NCBI GenBank assembly: GCA_028876495.1
Contig: JAGWRO010000076.1
Span: 22,994-86,993, forward strand
DNA: 64,000 bases
Direction: 5' to 3'
Source: Bacteroidota bacterium
GTDB lineage: Bacteria > Bacteroidota > Bacteroidia > Chitinophagales > Chitinophagaceae
Of this stretch, positions 8,816 to 17,662 are shown one piece after another. The position numbers and the translations under genes were made by a program. The notes beneath the pieces were generated by a model. It saw only the letters and a program-made list of their open reading frames with translations. It had not been told where the DNA came from and made no database searches. Each line of letters begins with the position of its first letter. The stretch's first letter is position 1.

Positions 8816-10810
8816 TCAGTTAACAAGCGCTAGCTCCGGCTCTACCCACGCATTATTTTCTTTCAATAAATTAACCAGTTCTTCTACCGCTATAGATTCG
8901 GGAACATTTCTTTTTATTACTTCCTTGCCTTTGTACAAAGTAATTTTTCCGGGACCGCTGCCTACATATCCAAAATCAGCATCAGCCATCTCGCCGGGAC
9001 CATTTACAATACAGCCCATAATGGCAATTTTTAATCCTTTTAAATGATGGGTAACTGCTCTTACTTTTGCAGTTGTTTCCTGTAAATCAAAAAGCGTTCT
9101 TCCGCATGAAGGGCAACTGATAAATTCAGTTTTGGAAATCCTGGTGCGTGTTGCCTGCAATATTCCAAAAGCAATTGAATTCATTAATTTATAATCCGGA
9201 ATTTTATTTTTATCAGCATAATGATCGCCGAGACAAATGCCGTTTCCTAAGCCGTCAATTAATAATGCACCGGTTTCAATTGCAAAGTGGATAAGGCTTT
9301 CATCCATCGAATCTTTATTACTGTCGCAAATAACAATTACCGGATTTTTGATATTTCTTTCACTTAATTCACCAAACATCCTGCGAATACTTTGTACCGC
9401 ATTTCTATTTTCGCTGCTTAAGCATAAAACTACCGTGTGATCATTTTTAATTTTTTCAAAGAAATTTTCTTTATCAGAATTAGTGTATCCTTGCGAATAA
9501 CAATCCAACATTACAAAATTTATATAAGAAGATCTTTCAACCAAATCATTTAAAAATTGTTTTTCATCAAATAGCGGGAAACATTTTGATTTATCTAAAA
9601 TTTGTTTCCACGAATCATAAGAGTAAAGGAGTTTTAGTGTTCCCGGTAAAGCAAAATCAATTTGATTATCTCCGCAAAAAATATAGTCAGCCGCCATATC
9701 ACCTATATTCCATTTGTCGGTAACGGCATTGTATTGGTAGCCGATGTCTTTCAAATCATTTGTTGTAATTCCATCTTTTTTATGAAAATCAGCCACGACT
9801 ACAGGAACGTTTTTACCTCCTATATTTTGAACTGGAAAAGAATCGCGTACATGCATTCCTGTTATATCCGGAAATAAAGTGGAAATGTTTTTAATTGCCG
9901 GAACATTCGAAGTGTTTTCCTCATTATTATGGATATATCTTTTTACAATGTTTTTGCAAACCGGTATTTCAAATTCTGAATCTTCAGTGAGCGAAACCCG
10001 TATGGTATCGCCAATGCCATCTTCCAGTAAAGTGCCGATTCCAATGGCTGATTTTATTCTTCCGTCTTCGCCATCGCCAGCTTCTGTTACACCTAAATGC
10101 AACGGGTAGCAATGTCCCAACTCGCTTTGCATATTTTCTATCAAAAGCCGGTAAGCCTGCACCATTACTTTGGGGTTGCTGCTTTTCATGCTCAACACAA
10201 TGTTGTAATAATTTTCACTTTCGGCTATTCGTAAAAATTCCATCGCGCTTTCAACCATTCCGATAGGTGTATCGCCATAACGGCTCATGATCCTGTCGCT
10301 GAGAGAGCCGTGGTTAGTACCAATCCGCATAGCGGTTCCATATTCTTTGCAAATCTTTATAAGAGGCGTAAACCGTTCTCTTATCCTTTCAATTTCTTCA
10401 ACGTAATCGGCATCGGAATATTCAATGAGTTCAAACTTTTTCTTGTCAACATAATTGCCGGGATTTACCCGGACTTTTTCAACAATTCTTGCGGCAATTT
10501 CAGCAGCATTTGGTGTAAAATGAATGTCTGCGACTAACGGTGTTGTGTACCCGCGTTTACGTAATTCATTTTTTATATTCAATAAATTTTCTGCTTCTTT
10601 TTTTGACGGCGCTGTGATCCTGACCAGTTCTGCTCCAGCTTCTATGCACCTGATACTTTGAGCTACAGTAGCTTCAGTATTCATGGTATCAGTCGTTGTC
10701 ATAGTCTGGATCCTGATAGGATGGTAATTTCCTATCAGCAGGTCGCCTACTTTAACTTCCAGCGTTTTAAGCCTTTTGTATTGGGTTAACGATTCGGCAA
10801 AAAGTTCCAT
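8816..10810 (-). CDS. ispG: 4-hydroxy-3-methylbut-2-en-1-yl diphosphate synthase, long form
   Basis: A 664-residue IspG/GcpE, the penultimate enzyme of the MEP isoprenoid pathway, converting MEcPP to HMBPP with a [4Fe-4S] cluster. The N-terminal TIM barrel (about 1-290) contains ADIHFTPNAA and RVNPGNYVD. The C-terminal reductase domain carries the cluster ligands CPSC (C566, C569) and C600 in GCIVNGPGE. The middle insertion (about 290-550) is the extra domain of the long IspG form known from Bacteroidota, chlamydiae and plants, explaining the length against about 370 residues in E. coli. A TATTTTTG -7 element precedes it. The upstream spacer contains an 8-bp quasi-repeat. Confidence 0.96.
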   Translation of the reverse strand: MELFAESLTQYKRLKTLEVKVGDLLIGNYHPIRIQTMTTTDTMNTEATVAQSIRCIEAGAELVRITAPSKKEAENLLNIKNELRKRGYTTPLVADIHFTPNAAEIAARIVEKVRVNPGNYVDKKKFELIEYSDADYVEEIERIRERFTPLIKICKEYGTAMRIGTNHGSLSDRIMSRYGDTPIGMVESAMEFLRIAESENYYNIVLSMKSSNPKVMVQAYRLLIENMQSELGHCYPLHLGVTEAGDGEDGRIKSAIGIGTLLEDGIGDTIRVSLTEDSEFEIPVCKNIVKRYIHNNEENTSNVPAIKNISTLFPDITGMHVRDSFPVQNIGGKNVPVVVADFHKKDGITTNDLKDIGYQYNAVTDKWNIGDMAADYIFCGDNQIDFALPGTLKLLYSYDSWKQILDKSKCFPLFDEKQFLNDLVERSSYINFVMLDCYSQGYTNSDKENFFEKIKNDHTVVLCLSSENRNAVQSIRRMFGELSERNIKNPVIVICDSNKDSMDESLIHFAIETGALLIDGLGNGICLGDHYADKNKIPDYKLMNSIAFGILQATRTRISKTEFISCPSCGRTLFDLQETTAKVRAVTHHLKGLKIAIMGCIVNGPGEMADADFGYVGSGPGKITLYKGKEVIKRNVPESIAVEELVNLLKENNAWVEPELALVN

Positions 10811-10833
10811 AATTCCTGTAATGATTGAGTTGC

Positions 10834-10841
10834 AAAAATAC
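10834..10841 (-). promoter_or_regulatory. -7 promoter element of ispG
   Basis: TATTTTTG on the minus strand matches TAnnTTTG, 23 bases before the ispG ATG. The -33 region has TTTA rather than TTTG about 20 bases upstream, so the match is partial. Confidence 0.45.
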
Positions 10842-10843
10842 GA

Positions 10844-10883
10844 ATTCGTTAATTGGTAAATTCGCTAATCAGCTAATTAAATA
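10844..10883. repeat. 8-bp-period AT-rich quasi-repeat
   Basis: Five consecutive 8-bp units on the plus strand: GAATTCGT, TAATTGGT, AAATTCGC, TAATCAGC, TAATTAAA. The tract fills the gap between the VWA gene stop and the ispG promoter region. A closely similar tract lies between rpmB and rpmG. Confidence 0.55.
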
Positions 10884-12551
10884 TTACCAGTCTTTCTCAG
10901 GACTATTAGGTGCCGCAGCCCCTTTTATCTTATGCATTTTGTCCTGCAGTTGTTTTTCGTTTTCCAGCAGCGATTTTAATTTCTCTTCAGCATCCTGCTT
11001 CGATAATTTTGATGGAGAAGGCTGGGGCTGATTATTTTTTTGCTGTTTATTTTGGGGCTGGTTTTTAGGTTGTTGTTTCTTTTGATTTTTATTCTTATTC
11101 TGATTTTTCTTTTGATTTTGTTGTTGCTGTTTTTCTTGTTCTTTTAAAGCTCGTTGTAAATTCTGTCTTGCATCTTCGTCTTTGGGATTCAATATCAACG
11201 AATTTTCATAAGCAGTAATGCATTGGGGAAGTTTTTTAGCTGCCTGTAATGCAACGCCTTTGTTGTAAAATGCTTTTTGTTTTACCGAATCATCTTTGGT
11301 ATTGGCAATGGCATTATCATAAGATTTTACTGCTTCCTCTGTATTATTTTTTCTATATAAAACATTGCCTAAATTGTAACTGGCGGTAACATCACTGTCC
11401 GAATTTTTTAAAGCCTGTTGATAGGCGTTTTCAGCGGCGTTATAATTATTTTCTTTATAAGCTTGGTTCCCTTTTATGATAGCATCTTTTGCAGTTTGTG
11501 AAAAAGAAGAAAGACTGAATCCCAAGAAAAAAAATACAGCAACAGCACTTTTAATTTTAATTCTTTTTTTATCGGACATGAAAAATTCAATCAATAATAA
11601 AAGAAAAGCCGCTCCTAAAAAGTATTGAAAATATTGCTTAAATGAAATGTATAAGCTATCGCTGGTGCTGGTTTCTTTCCCGATATTGGCAAGTTGGTTT
11701 TTAATTTTGGAAGCTACCGCATCTGTGTTGGTATATAACTGGTAAATTCCATTTCCGGCTTTGGCAATATCACTCAATTCTTTTTCATTTAATTTAGTAA
11801 TTACCGTTTCTCCTTTATCATCTTTTTTATATTGGCCTGTTGCAGGATCCATTATTGGCGCGCCTTCAGGAGAACCAATACCAATTGTATTCACCATAAT
11901 TCCTGCTTTTCCCAGTTCTTTTGCTTCCTTAATTGCATCATCATCATGGTCTTCTCCATCGCTTATTAAAAGCACAGATTTGAAAGTTTTATCATTAGGA
12001 TTAAATGCTGCATCGCACATTTGTAATGCATCGCTGATAACCGTACCCTGCGTAGGAACATCATCCGGAGAAGCAGACGACAAATACATTTTTGCCGCTT
12101 CATGATCAACAGTTAAAGGCATTTGCAAATAACCGCGGCCGGCGAAAATTACCAAGCCAATTCTGTCATCAGGAGATTTATCGATAATAGTAGAGATCAA
12201 TTGTTTGGCTCGCTCAAGCCGGCTGGGTTTTATATCCCGGGCCAGCATGCTCTTACTTACATCCAGTGCAATCATGATGTCTGTTCCTTTCCGGTTTATT
12301 TTTTGATTCTTGTCAGGAGTTACAAGACCTGCAACTGCAAATACACAGAACGTAAAGGCGGCAATAATTAAGATAAATTTGGTTAAAAATTTTTTTGAAG
12401 AATAGCCTGCAGTTAATTCTTTAACCAATGAAGGATCACCGATTTTCTTTCCCGTTTTTTTCTTCCATTTTACCAATTGCAGATAGAACAGAATCATCAC
12501 CGGTACAGCAGCTAATGCGACGAAATATTCTATGTATTGAAAGTGGAGCAT
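10884..12551 (-). CDS. BatB/BatC-type fusion: VWA domain plus TPR protein
   Basis: A 555-residue membrane protein. Two N-terminal helices (about 7-24 and 57-76) precede a von Willebrand A domain (about 88-290) with an intact MIDAS, DVSKS at 97-101. Two more hydrophobic segments follow (about 308-350), the second ending FSLSSFSQ like a signal-peptide cleavage site. Then come tetratricopeptide repeats (about 355-460) and a Q/N/K-rich tail. Bat proteins of Bacteroidota are normally separate: BatB is the VWA protein and BatC a secreted TPR protein. The internal signal-like segment suggests BatB and BatC joined end to end. The family is linked to aerotolerance and envelope stress; no MoxR ATPase or BatA/D gene is adjacent. 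Confidence 0.88.
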   Translation of the reverse strand: MLHFQYIEYFVALAAVPVMILFYLQLVKWKKKTGKKIGDPSLVKELTAGYSSKKFLTKFILIIAAFTFCVFAVAGLVTPDKNQKINRKGTDIMIALDVSKSMLARDIKPSRLERAKQLISTIIDKSPDDRIGLVIFAGRGYLQMPLTVDHEAAKMYLSSASPDDVPTQGTVISDALQMCDAAFNPNDKTFKSVLLISDGEDHDDDAIKEAKELGKAGIMVNTIGIGSPEGAPIMDPATGQYKKDDKGETVITKLNEKELSDIAKAGNGIYQLYTNTDAVASKIKNQLANIGKETSTSDSLYISFKQYFQYFLGAAFLLLLIEFFMSDKKRIKIKSAVAVFFFLGFSLSSFSQTAKDAIIKGNQAYKENNYNAAENAYQQALKNSDSDVTASYNLGNVLYRKNNTEEAVKSYDNAIANTKDDSVKQKAFYNKGVALQAAKKLPQCITAYENSLILNPKDEDARQNLQRALKEQEKQQQQNQKKNQNKNKNQKKQQPKNQPQNKQQKNNQPQPSPSKLSKQDAEEKLKSLLENEKQLQDKMHKIKGAAAPNSPEKDW

Positions 12552-12567
12552 CTGTGGCTGCTAAATT

Positions 12568-12602
12568 AAAAATGAAAATGCGATTGATTTGTCGGTTTAC
12601 TG
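12568..12602 (-). repeat. Dispersed GTAAAC motif, copy 2
   Basis: Minus-strand CAGTAAACCGACAAATCA followed by a T-rich tract (ATTTTCATTTTTA). It lies 57 bases after the OXA-like gene stop and just upstream of the VWA-TPR start. Confidence 0.6.
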
Positions 12603-12659
12603 TTAAATTGTTGTTTATCTACCGGGCACGATTGAACGTTTTAACAATTTGATGCACTT

Positions 12660-13454
12660 CTATTTTTCTCCCTTGAAAAATCCCAGTGCTTTTAATACTG
12701 ATTTGGAAATATTTACTGCCGTGGTTTTTACATCCATTGATTCATCCGGCGTTTTTATATAAGTGACGAAGAAGTATATATGCCTGTTTTCTTCTATCCA
12801 TCCCAAAGTCCAGGCTATCTGGTCATTTTTTTCATCCACGCCTGTGCCTGTGGTATAACTGAATTTGTAAAGCGAATCATCTTCCTGAAGCATTATGCTG
12901 GCAACCATCTCCTGCGCATATTTTTGAAAAGGCAATTGGTCAAAATATAATTTACTCATAAGGCCCAATTGCTCATCAGGCGAAATTTTCAGTTCATTAT
13001 TCAGCCAAAAAGAATCTACCGGGCCGTTGATTTTTTTGTTGCCATAGCCGAGCGAATCGAGCCAGGATTTCAAAGTGTCTTTCCCGATTTCACGGGCCAG
13101 CGATTGAAAATAGGAGATAGATGAACTGGCAAATGCTTCTTTCAATGTCGGGTTATTTTTACCCGAACTATCATTACCTAAAGTTGAGTTTTCATTGATG
13201 ATCTTTCCGGTCTGGATGCCAATTAAAGTTTCAGGTATTTTAAAAGAAGTTCCGGTAGAAAGCCTTTGCGTATCCAACTTCATATTGTACACGGTAATAT
13301 TGCCCATTTGATTATTTAATAAAGCAAAACATCCTTCCACATTCGAAGAGTCAAAATATTTTTTCAGGTTGTTATCGATCTTCGCATGGTTTAATGAGCA
13401 TGAACTAAAAGCAAAGAGAAAAAAAGCAAGTAATAAAAAGTGAAATTTATTCAT
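12660..13454 (-). CDS. Class D beta-lactamase-like lipoprotein with altered active-site motifs
   Basis: A 264-residue protein with a lipoprotein signal (FSSC, C19) and the overall plan of an OXA-type serine hydrolase. Landmarks align with the family: TSFKIPETLIG (69-79) where OXA enzymes have STFKIPNALIG, SSI at 111-113, YGN at 137-139, GPVDSFWL, and TTGTG at 201-205 where KTG is expected. The nucleophile position is therefore Thr (T69) instead of Ser, and the KTG lysine is Thr (T201). Lysine K72 is retained. This predicts a penicillin-recognising fold without normal beta-lactamase chemistry, perhaps a binding or sensor protein. The alternative is a threonine nucleophile. It sits between DUF3109 and VWA-TPR genes on the same strand. 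Confidence 0.75.
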   Translation of the reverse strand: MNKFHFLLLAFFLFAFSSCSLNHAKIDNNLKKYFDSSNVEGCFALLNNQMGNITVYNMKLDTQRLSTGTSFKIPETLIGIQTGKIINENSTLGNDSSGKNNPTLKEAFASSSISYFQSLAREIGKDTLKSWLDSLGYGNKKINGPVDSFWLNNELKISPDEQLGLMSKLYFDQLPFQKYAQEMVASIMLQEDDSLYKFSYTTGTGVDEKNDQIAWTLGWIEENRHIYFFVTYIKTPDESMDVKTTAVNISKSVLKALGFFKGEK

Positions 13455-13484
13455 AAGAAGTAATTGGATATTTTTTATTGATAT

Positions 13485-14063
13485 TCATTTTATGGTTTCC
13501 AAATGAGAGGCAGTTGCAGCAAGTGCTTCATAAAAATCTTTTCCATATTTGCGTATCAGCGGCTCTTTTAAAAATTGGTAAACAGGCAATTTTAATTTTT
13601 TACCAAGAGAACAAGCGGCTGCGCAAAGGTCTTCGCGGGGTTCATAGTTTACCAAATCACCTCTTTTTGTTTTTTTTATTCTTATTGGAAAAAGATGGCA
13701 GCTGATCGGTTTTTTCCATGAAATTTTTCCGTCATTAAACGCTTGTTCTATCGCGCACTTTACAATTCCTTTTTTATCTACAATTCCATAAGCGCACATT
13801 CCATTGCTGATTGTTGGCGTTACCCAGCCAAACTCTTTATCATATACATATTTTCCTTCTTTTTCTATGATATTTTCCGCTTCGTTTGAAAGGTAAGGTA
13901 GCACTGTATTGTAAACCGCATTTAGTTCTTTCAGTTCGGCATTTTCAAGTGGTGCGCCCGCATCCCCGTCAACACAGCAACCCCCTTTGCATTTATCAAG
14001 GTCGCATACAAATTGTTCTTCAATTACCTGGTTGCTTATAAGGATATCATCTATTGCAATCAT
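13485..14063 (-). CDS. DUF3109 family protein (cysteine-rich, unknown function)
   Basis: A 192-residue cytoplasmic protein with the DUF3109 pattern: an N-terminal cluster CDLDKCKGGCC (about residues 19-29), a middle CAYG and CAIEQA, CHLFP in the second half and CAAAC near the end. Eight or more conserved cysteines suggest a metal or Fe-S site, as in the related YkgJ-type proteins, but no activity can be assigned from sequence. It lies between nth (85-base gap) and the OXA-like gene (30-base gap) on the same strand and is probably co-transcribed with them. Confidence 0.85.
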   Translation of the reverse strand: MIAIDDILISNQVIEEQFVCDLDKCKGGCCVDGDAGAPLENAELKELNAVYNTVLPYLSNEAENIIEKEGKYVYDKEFGWVTPTISNGMCAYGIVDKKGIVKCAIEQAFNDGKISWKKPISCHLFPIRIKKTKRGDLVNYEPREDLCAAACSLGKKLKLPVYQFLKEPLIRKYGKDFYEALAATASHLETIK

Positions 14064-14114
14064 TTTGCAAAAATAGGCCGAATAGTTATCAATTAAGAAT
14101 TGGTAGTGGCTGCC

Positions 14115-14148
14115 AAAATTAAAATCTATGTTATTTGTTTGTTTACTT
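14115..14148 (-). repeat. Dispersed GTAAAC motif, copy 3
   Basis: Minus-strand AAGTAAACAAACAAATAA, a six-base gap, then ATTTTAATTTT. It begins directly after the nth stop codon at 14149. Confidence 0.55.
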
Positions 14149-14781
14149 TTATTTCTTATACAGGCTTTTATAATAAGCGCAAACAGTATTCATTAAACAG
14201 ATTTCGCATTTTGGCGTTGGCCTGCAAATTTCTCTTCCTAAAAAAGATATCGCCATTCCGGCATCCCATTCACTTTTGGGCAAAGCTTCCATTATTTGCT
14301 TTTCAATTTTTTTAGGATCTGTTCCTTCAGCAATACCTAATCTCGGCGCTACCCGCACTACATGGAGGTCTACAATAACACCTTCCGGCGATTCACCGGC
14401 TTCACGCCTGATTACATTGGCTGATTTTCTTCCAATACCGGGAAGTGCCGTAAGCTCATCAAGTGTAAGAGGAATGTTAGCATCTTTTTTAATTTTTTGT
14501 GCAAGTGAAATCAACCATTTTGTTTTATTTGCATAATTACGCACTGAACCGATAAGAGGAAAAAGTGTTTCCGGGGTTGCATTAGAAAGTGCTCCCATGT
14601 TGGGAAAGGCTTCAAAAAGTTCGGGAGCAAGTTGGTTAATATGTTTGTCTGAATCCTGTGCAGATAATACAACCATAACCAAAAGCTGATAATGGTTTTC
14701 GTAATCCAGCGGATGCTTTGTTTTTTTATATTTTTTTAATAAGGGCTTTATCGCTTCAGGCCAGTTAACTTTTGTAGACAT
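14149..14781 (-). CDS. nth: Endonuclease III (DNA glycosylase/AP lyase)
   Basis: A 210-residue HhH-GPD enzyme that removes oxidised pyrimidines and nicks the abasic site. Visible are VLSAQDSD (39-46), the helix-hairpin-helix LPGIGRKSANV with catalytic Lys K119, and the catalytic Asp D138 in VDLHVVRV. The C-terminal [4Fe-4S] loop has four cysteines, C186, C192, C195 and C201, giving C-x5-C-x2-C-x5-C, one residue shorter in the first gap than the classic C-x6 form. The stretch before the cluster (DAGMAISFLGREIC) also differs from the classical CHHWLILHG region. The cluster is probably still formed. It is the first gene of the minus-strand run. Confidence 0.92.
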   Translation of the reverse strand: MSTKVNWPEAIKPLLKKYKKTKHPLDYENHYQLLVMVVLSAQDSDKHINQLAPELFEAFPNMGALSNATPETLFPLIGSVRNYANKTKWLISLAQKIKKDANIPLTLDELTALPGIGRKSANVIRREAGESPEGVIVDLHVVRVAPRLGIAEGTDPKKIEKQIMEALPKSEWDAGMAISFLGREICRPTPKCEICLMNTVCAYYKSLYKK

Positions 14782-14860
14782 TTTCTAAAATTTTAAGTTG
14801 ATAAATTTACAAAATTGTAATGGCTTTACTTTCAAATCCAAATTCATAAGAAAGAAAATT

Positions 14861-14868
14861 TATTTTTG
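14861..14868 (+). promoter_or_regulatory. Possible -7 element upstream of lhgO
   Basis: TATTTTTG fits TAnnTTTG, 60 bases upstream of the assigned TTG start. No clear -33 box is visible, so this is a weak call. Confidence 0.3.
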
Positions 14869-14928
14869 CAGTATAATTTTTATTATCATTCAACCTAATC
14901 ATCTTTAGTAAATTCTAAATGTAATTTT

Positions 14929-16158
14929 TTGGAAAACGAAATTTTTGATATCGCCATCATCGGTGGCGGAATTGTAGGAGCAGCTACTTTTTATCAATTG
15001 CAAAAACATCATCCTTCTTTAAAAATAATTTTAATTGAAAAGGAACCGCGACTTGCAGCGCATCAGACAGGCAATAATTCCGGGGTGATGCATTCGGGAA
15101 TGTATTATAAACCTGGTTCTTTAAAAGCGAAAAATTGTGTGGAAGGCAGAAAGGCTTTGGTAAAATTTGCAGAAGAAAATGATATTCCTTACGATGTGTG
15201 CGGCAAAGTAGTTGTAGCTACAGATGAATCTGAATTGCCTTATCTCGATAAAATTTTTAAGACCGGCCAGGAAAATAATATTGAAGGAATTGAAAAAATA
15301 AATGCCCAACAAATTAAAGAACATGAGCCATTTTGTGAAGGAATAGCGGGCATTTGGGTTCCGTGCACCGGCATTATTGATTATGTAAAAGCAACGAATA
15401 AAATGGTGGAGATCGCTTTAGAGATTAATCCTCAAAGTCAACTGGTATTAGATACTGAAGCCACTGCTTTTGAAAAAGAAAATGGTATCAATATTATTTC
15501 TACCAATAAAAAAACATACCGCAGCCGGTTCAATATTTTTTGTGGAGGCTTGCAGGCAGACAGGTTGGCCAATAAAGATCATGTAAATATTAAAGAAAAA
15601 GTGGTAGGCTTTCGTGGCGATTATTACGAATTAACTGACCAAGCAAAACACAAAATCAAAAATCTTATTTATCCTGTTCCAAATCCTGATTTCCCTTTCC
15701 TGGGTGTGCATTTTACACGCATGACAAATGGAGATGTAGAATGCGGTCCTAATGCAGTTTTTACCTTTAAAAGAGAAGGTTATGGCAAAACCGATTTTAA
15801 TTTAAAAGACACAATTGATGCATTAACTTATAAAGGAACCTGGAAATTATTTTTCCGGAATATGAGTTTTGGTATCAATGAATACCGGCGCGCTTTTTCT
15901 AAAAAACTTTTTTTGAAAACGCTGCAACGTCTTGTTCCTGATCTTACAATGGATGATATAAAGCCCGGCCGGTCCGGCGTTCGCGCCATGTTGCTGAGCG
16001 AAGATGGCGATACGCGTGATGATTTCAGGATTGAATACCGCGATACGAGTATTCATGTATTGAATGCGCCTTCGCCGGCTGCTACAGCTTCTTTGGCTAT
16101 TGGAGATAATATCCGGGAAATGGCTGAGAAACATTTTTTGCTCGAAGCTGTTTCCTAA
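14929..16158 (+). CDS. lhgO: L-2-hydroxyglutarate oxidase
   Basis: A 409-residue FAD-dependent oxidoreductase. The N-terminal dinucleotide motif IGGGIVGAATFYQL and the following HQTGNNSGVMHSGMYY are characteristic of the LhgO/L2HGDH branch of the DAO family. The C-terminus has RSGVRAMLLSEDG and NAPSPAATASLAIG, also typical. It should oxidise L-2-hydroxyglutarate, a by-product of promiscuous dehydrogenases, to 2-oxoglutarate, passing electrons to oxygen or quinone. The start is a TTG at 14929, needed because no ATG precedes the FAD motif in frame. It is followed after 36 bases by pncB on the same strand, so the two may share a transcript. Confidence 0.93.
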   Translation: MENEIFDIAIIGGGIVGAATFYQLQKHHPSLKIILIEKEPRLAAHQTGNNSGVMHSGMYYKPGSLKAKNCVEGRKALVKFAEENDIPYDVCGKVVVATDESELPYLDKIFKTGQENNIEGIEKINAQQIKEHEPFCEGIAGIWVPCTGIIDYVKATNKMVEIALEINPQSQLVLDTEATAFEKENGINIISTNKKTYRSRFNIFCGGLQADRLANKDHVNIKEKVVGFRGDYYELTDQAKHKIKNLIYPVPNPDFPFLGVHFTRMTNGDVECGPNAVFTFKREGYGKTDFNLKDTIDALTYKGTWKLFFRNMSFGINEYRRAFSKKLFLKTLQRLVPDLTMDDIKPGRSGVRAMLLSEDGDTRDDFRIEYRDTSIHVLNAPSPAATASLAIGDNIREMAEKHFLLEAVS

Positions 16159-16194
16159 ATTCAGGATAGCAAATTTCTAACACAAAAATTTACA

Positions 16195-17619
16195 ATGACT
16201 GATCCCAATAATTTTACGATTCAAACCAATTCAGGTCTTTATACAGATATGTATGAGTTGGTAATGGCTGAAGTGTATTTTAAAGAAAAAAAGCAGGACC
16301 AGCCTGTTTGCTTTGATTATTTTTTCAGAAAAAATCCTTTTGCCGGTGGCTACATTATTTTCTGTGGCCTTGGCGAATTATTGCCGGTATTAGAAACCTT
16401 TCATTACCATTCAAATGAAATAGATTGGCTCAGTAAACAAGGTTTTAATAAAGATTTTTTATCGTGGCTGGAAGCTTTTCGTTTTAAAGGAACAATCAGG
16501 TCTATGCAGGAAGGCGAAGTTGCTTTTCCGCTGGAACCCTTGCTGGAAGTGCAGGGCGGCCTTGCAGAAGTACAATTGATAGAAACGATATTATTAAATT
16601 ATCTGAATTTCCAATCTCTTATCGCTACAAAAGCTGCGCGCATTCGTTATGCCGCCGGAGATTGTTATTTGAGCGAATTTGGTTTGAGAAGGGCGCAATC
16701 GTTGGGAGGCATTTCTGCAAGCCGCGCCGCCATTGCAGGAGGATTTGACAGTACCTCCAACATGTTTGCTGCAAAAAGATATGATATACCTGCGGTGGGT
16801 ACCATGGCGCATTCATATATCCAAAGCCAGGAAAATGAGTTGACGGCTTTTAGAAAATTCGCAGAATCTGAACCTCATAATTGCACGTTGCTGGTTGACA
16901 CTTACAATACTTTAAAAAGCGGTATACCCAATGCGATTATTGTGGCAAAAGAAATGAAGGAAAAAGGCCAACAATTGAAGGCGATAAGACTCGATAGTGG
17001 CGACCTTGCTTATCTTTCTAAAAAAGCGCGAAAACAACTTGATGATGCTGGTTTGGAGAATGTGGAGATTGTAGTTTCCAATCAATTGGATGAATACCTG
17101 ATCAAAAGTTTATTGGACCAAAAAGCGCCGATTGATTCTTTTGGTGTTGGCACAAGCCTGGCAACAGGACAACCTGATGCAGCGTTGGATGGGATTTATA
17201 AATTAAGCGAGATTAATGGTGAGCCAAAACTTAAACTGTCAGAGAATATTCAAAAGGTTACGCTGCCGGGCGTAAAACAGGTTTATCGCTTTACCGATGA
17301 AACTGATAGTTTTGTGGCCGATGCAATTGCTCTTGCTGATGAACCTGTTCCTTCCAAAATGATACATCCTTATGATATTGAAAAAAGCAAATCCCTCGAT
17401 ATAAAAATGGCTACTCCATTACTTCATAAAATCATGGATAATGGGAAGTCATTATTAGAGAATAATGAACCTGCAGATATTGCACAATTTGTAAAGAAAA
17501 GATTGCAAAAATTACCAGAAGAACACAAGCGTTTTAATAATCCTCATATTTATAAAGTGGGTATCAGCGAGCCTTTGCATCAACTAAGAAGTGATTTGAG
17601 GAAGAAATACAGGATGTAA
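16195..17619 (+). CDS. pncB: Nicotinate phosphoribosyltransferase
   Basis: A 474-residue enzyme converting nicotinate and PRPP to nicotinate mononucleotide in NAD salvage. Family features include SGLYTDMYELVMAEVYF at the N-terminus, EFGLRRAQS in the active-site region, GTMAHSYIQS around the conserved histidine, and VDTYNTLKSGIPNAI plus RLDSGDLAYLS in the phosphate-binding barrel. Length and motif order are normal. It follows lhgO by 36 bases and converges on rimO with 43 bases between stops. Together with nadB it shows that both synthesis and salvage of NAD are encoded. Confidence 0.95.
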   Translation: MTDPNNFTIQTNSGLYTDMYELVMAEVYFKEKKQDQPVCFDYFFRKNPFAGGYIIFCGLGELLPVLETFHYHSNEIDWLSKQGFNKDFLSWLEAFRFKGTIRSMQEGEVAFPLEPLLEVQGGLAEVQLIETILLNYLNFQSLIATKAARIRYAAGDCYLSEFGLRRAQSLGGISASRAAIAGGFDSTSNMFAAKRYDIPAVGTMAHSYIQSQENELTAFRKFAESEPHNCTLLVDTYNTLKSGIPNAIIVAKEMKEKGQQLKAIRLDSGDLAYLSKKARKQLDDAGLENVEIVVSNQLDEYLIKSLLDQKAPIDSFGVGTSLATGQPDAALDGIYKLSEINGEPKLKLSENIQKVTLPGVKQVYRFTDETDSFVADAIALADEPVPSKMIHPYDIEKSKSLDIKMATPLLHKIMDNGKSLLENNEPADIAQFVKKRLQKLPEEHKRFNNPHIYKVGISEPLHQLRSDLRKKYRM

Positions 17620-17622
17620 TTG

Positions 17623-17656
17623 AAAATAAAAGTTTGAATTATTTGTTGGTTTACTG
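17623..17656 (-). repeat. Dispersed GTAAAC motif, copy 4
   Basis: Exact minus-strand match CAGTAAACCAACAAATAA followed by ACTTTTATTTTC. It fills the convergent gap between pncB and rimO, six bases after the rimO stop. Confidence 0.65.
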
Positions 17657-17662
17657 ATGGGC

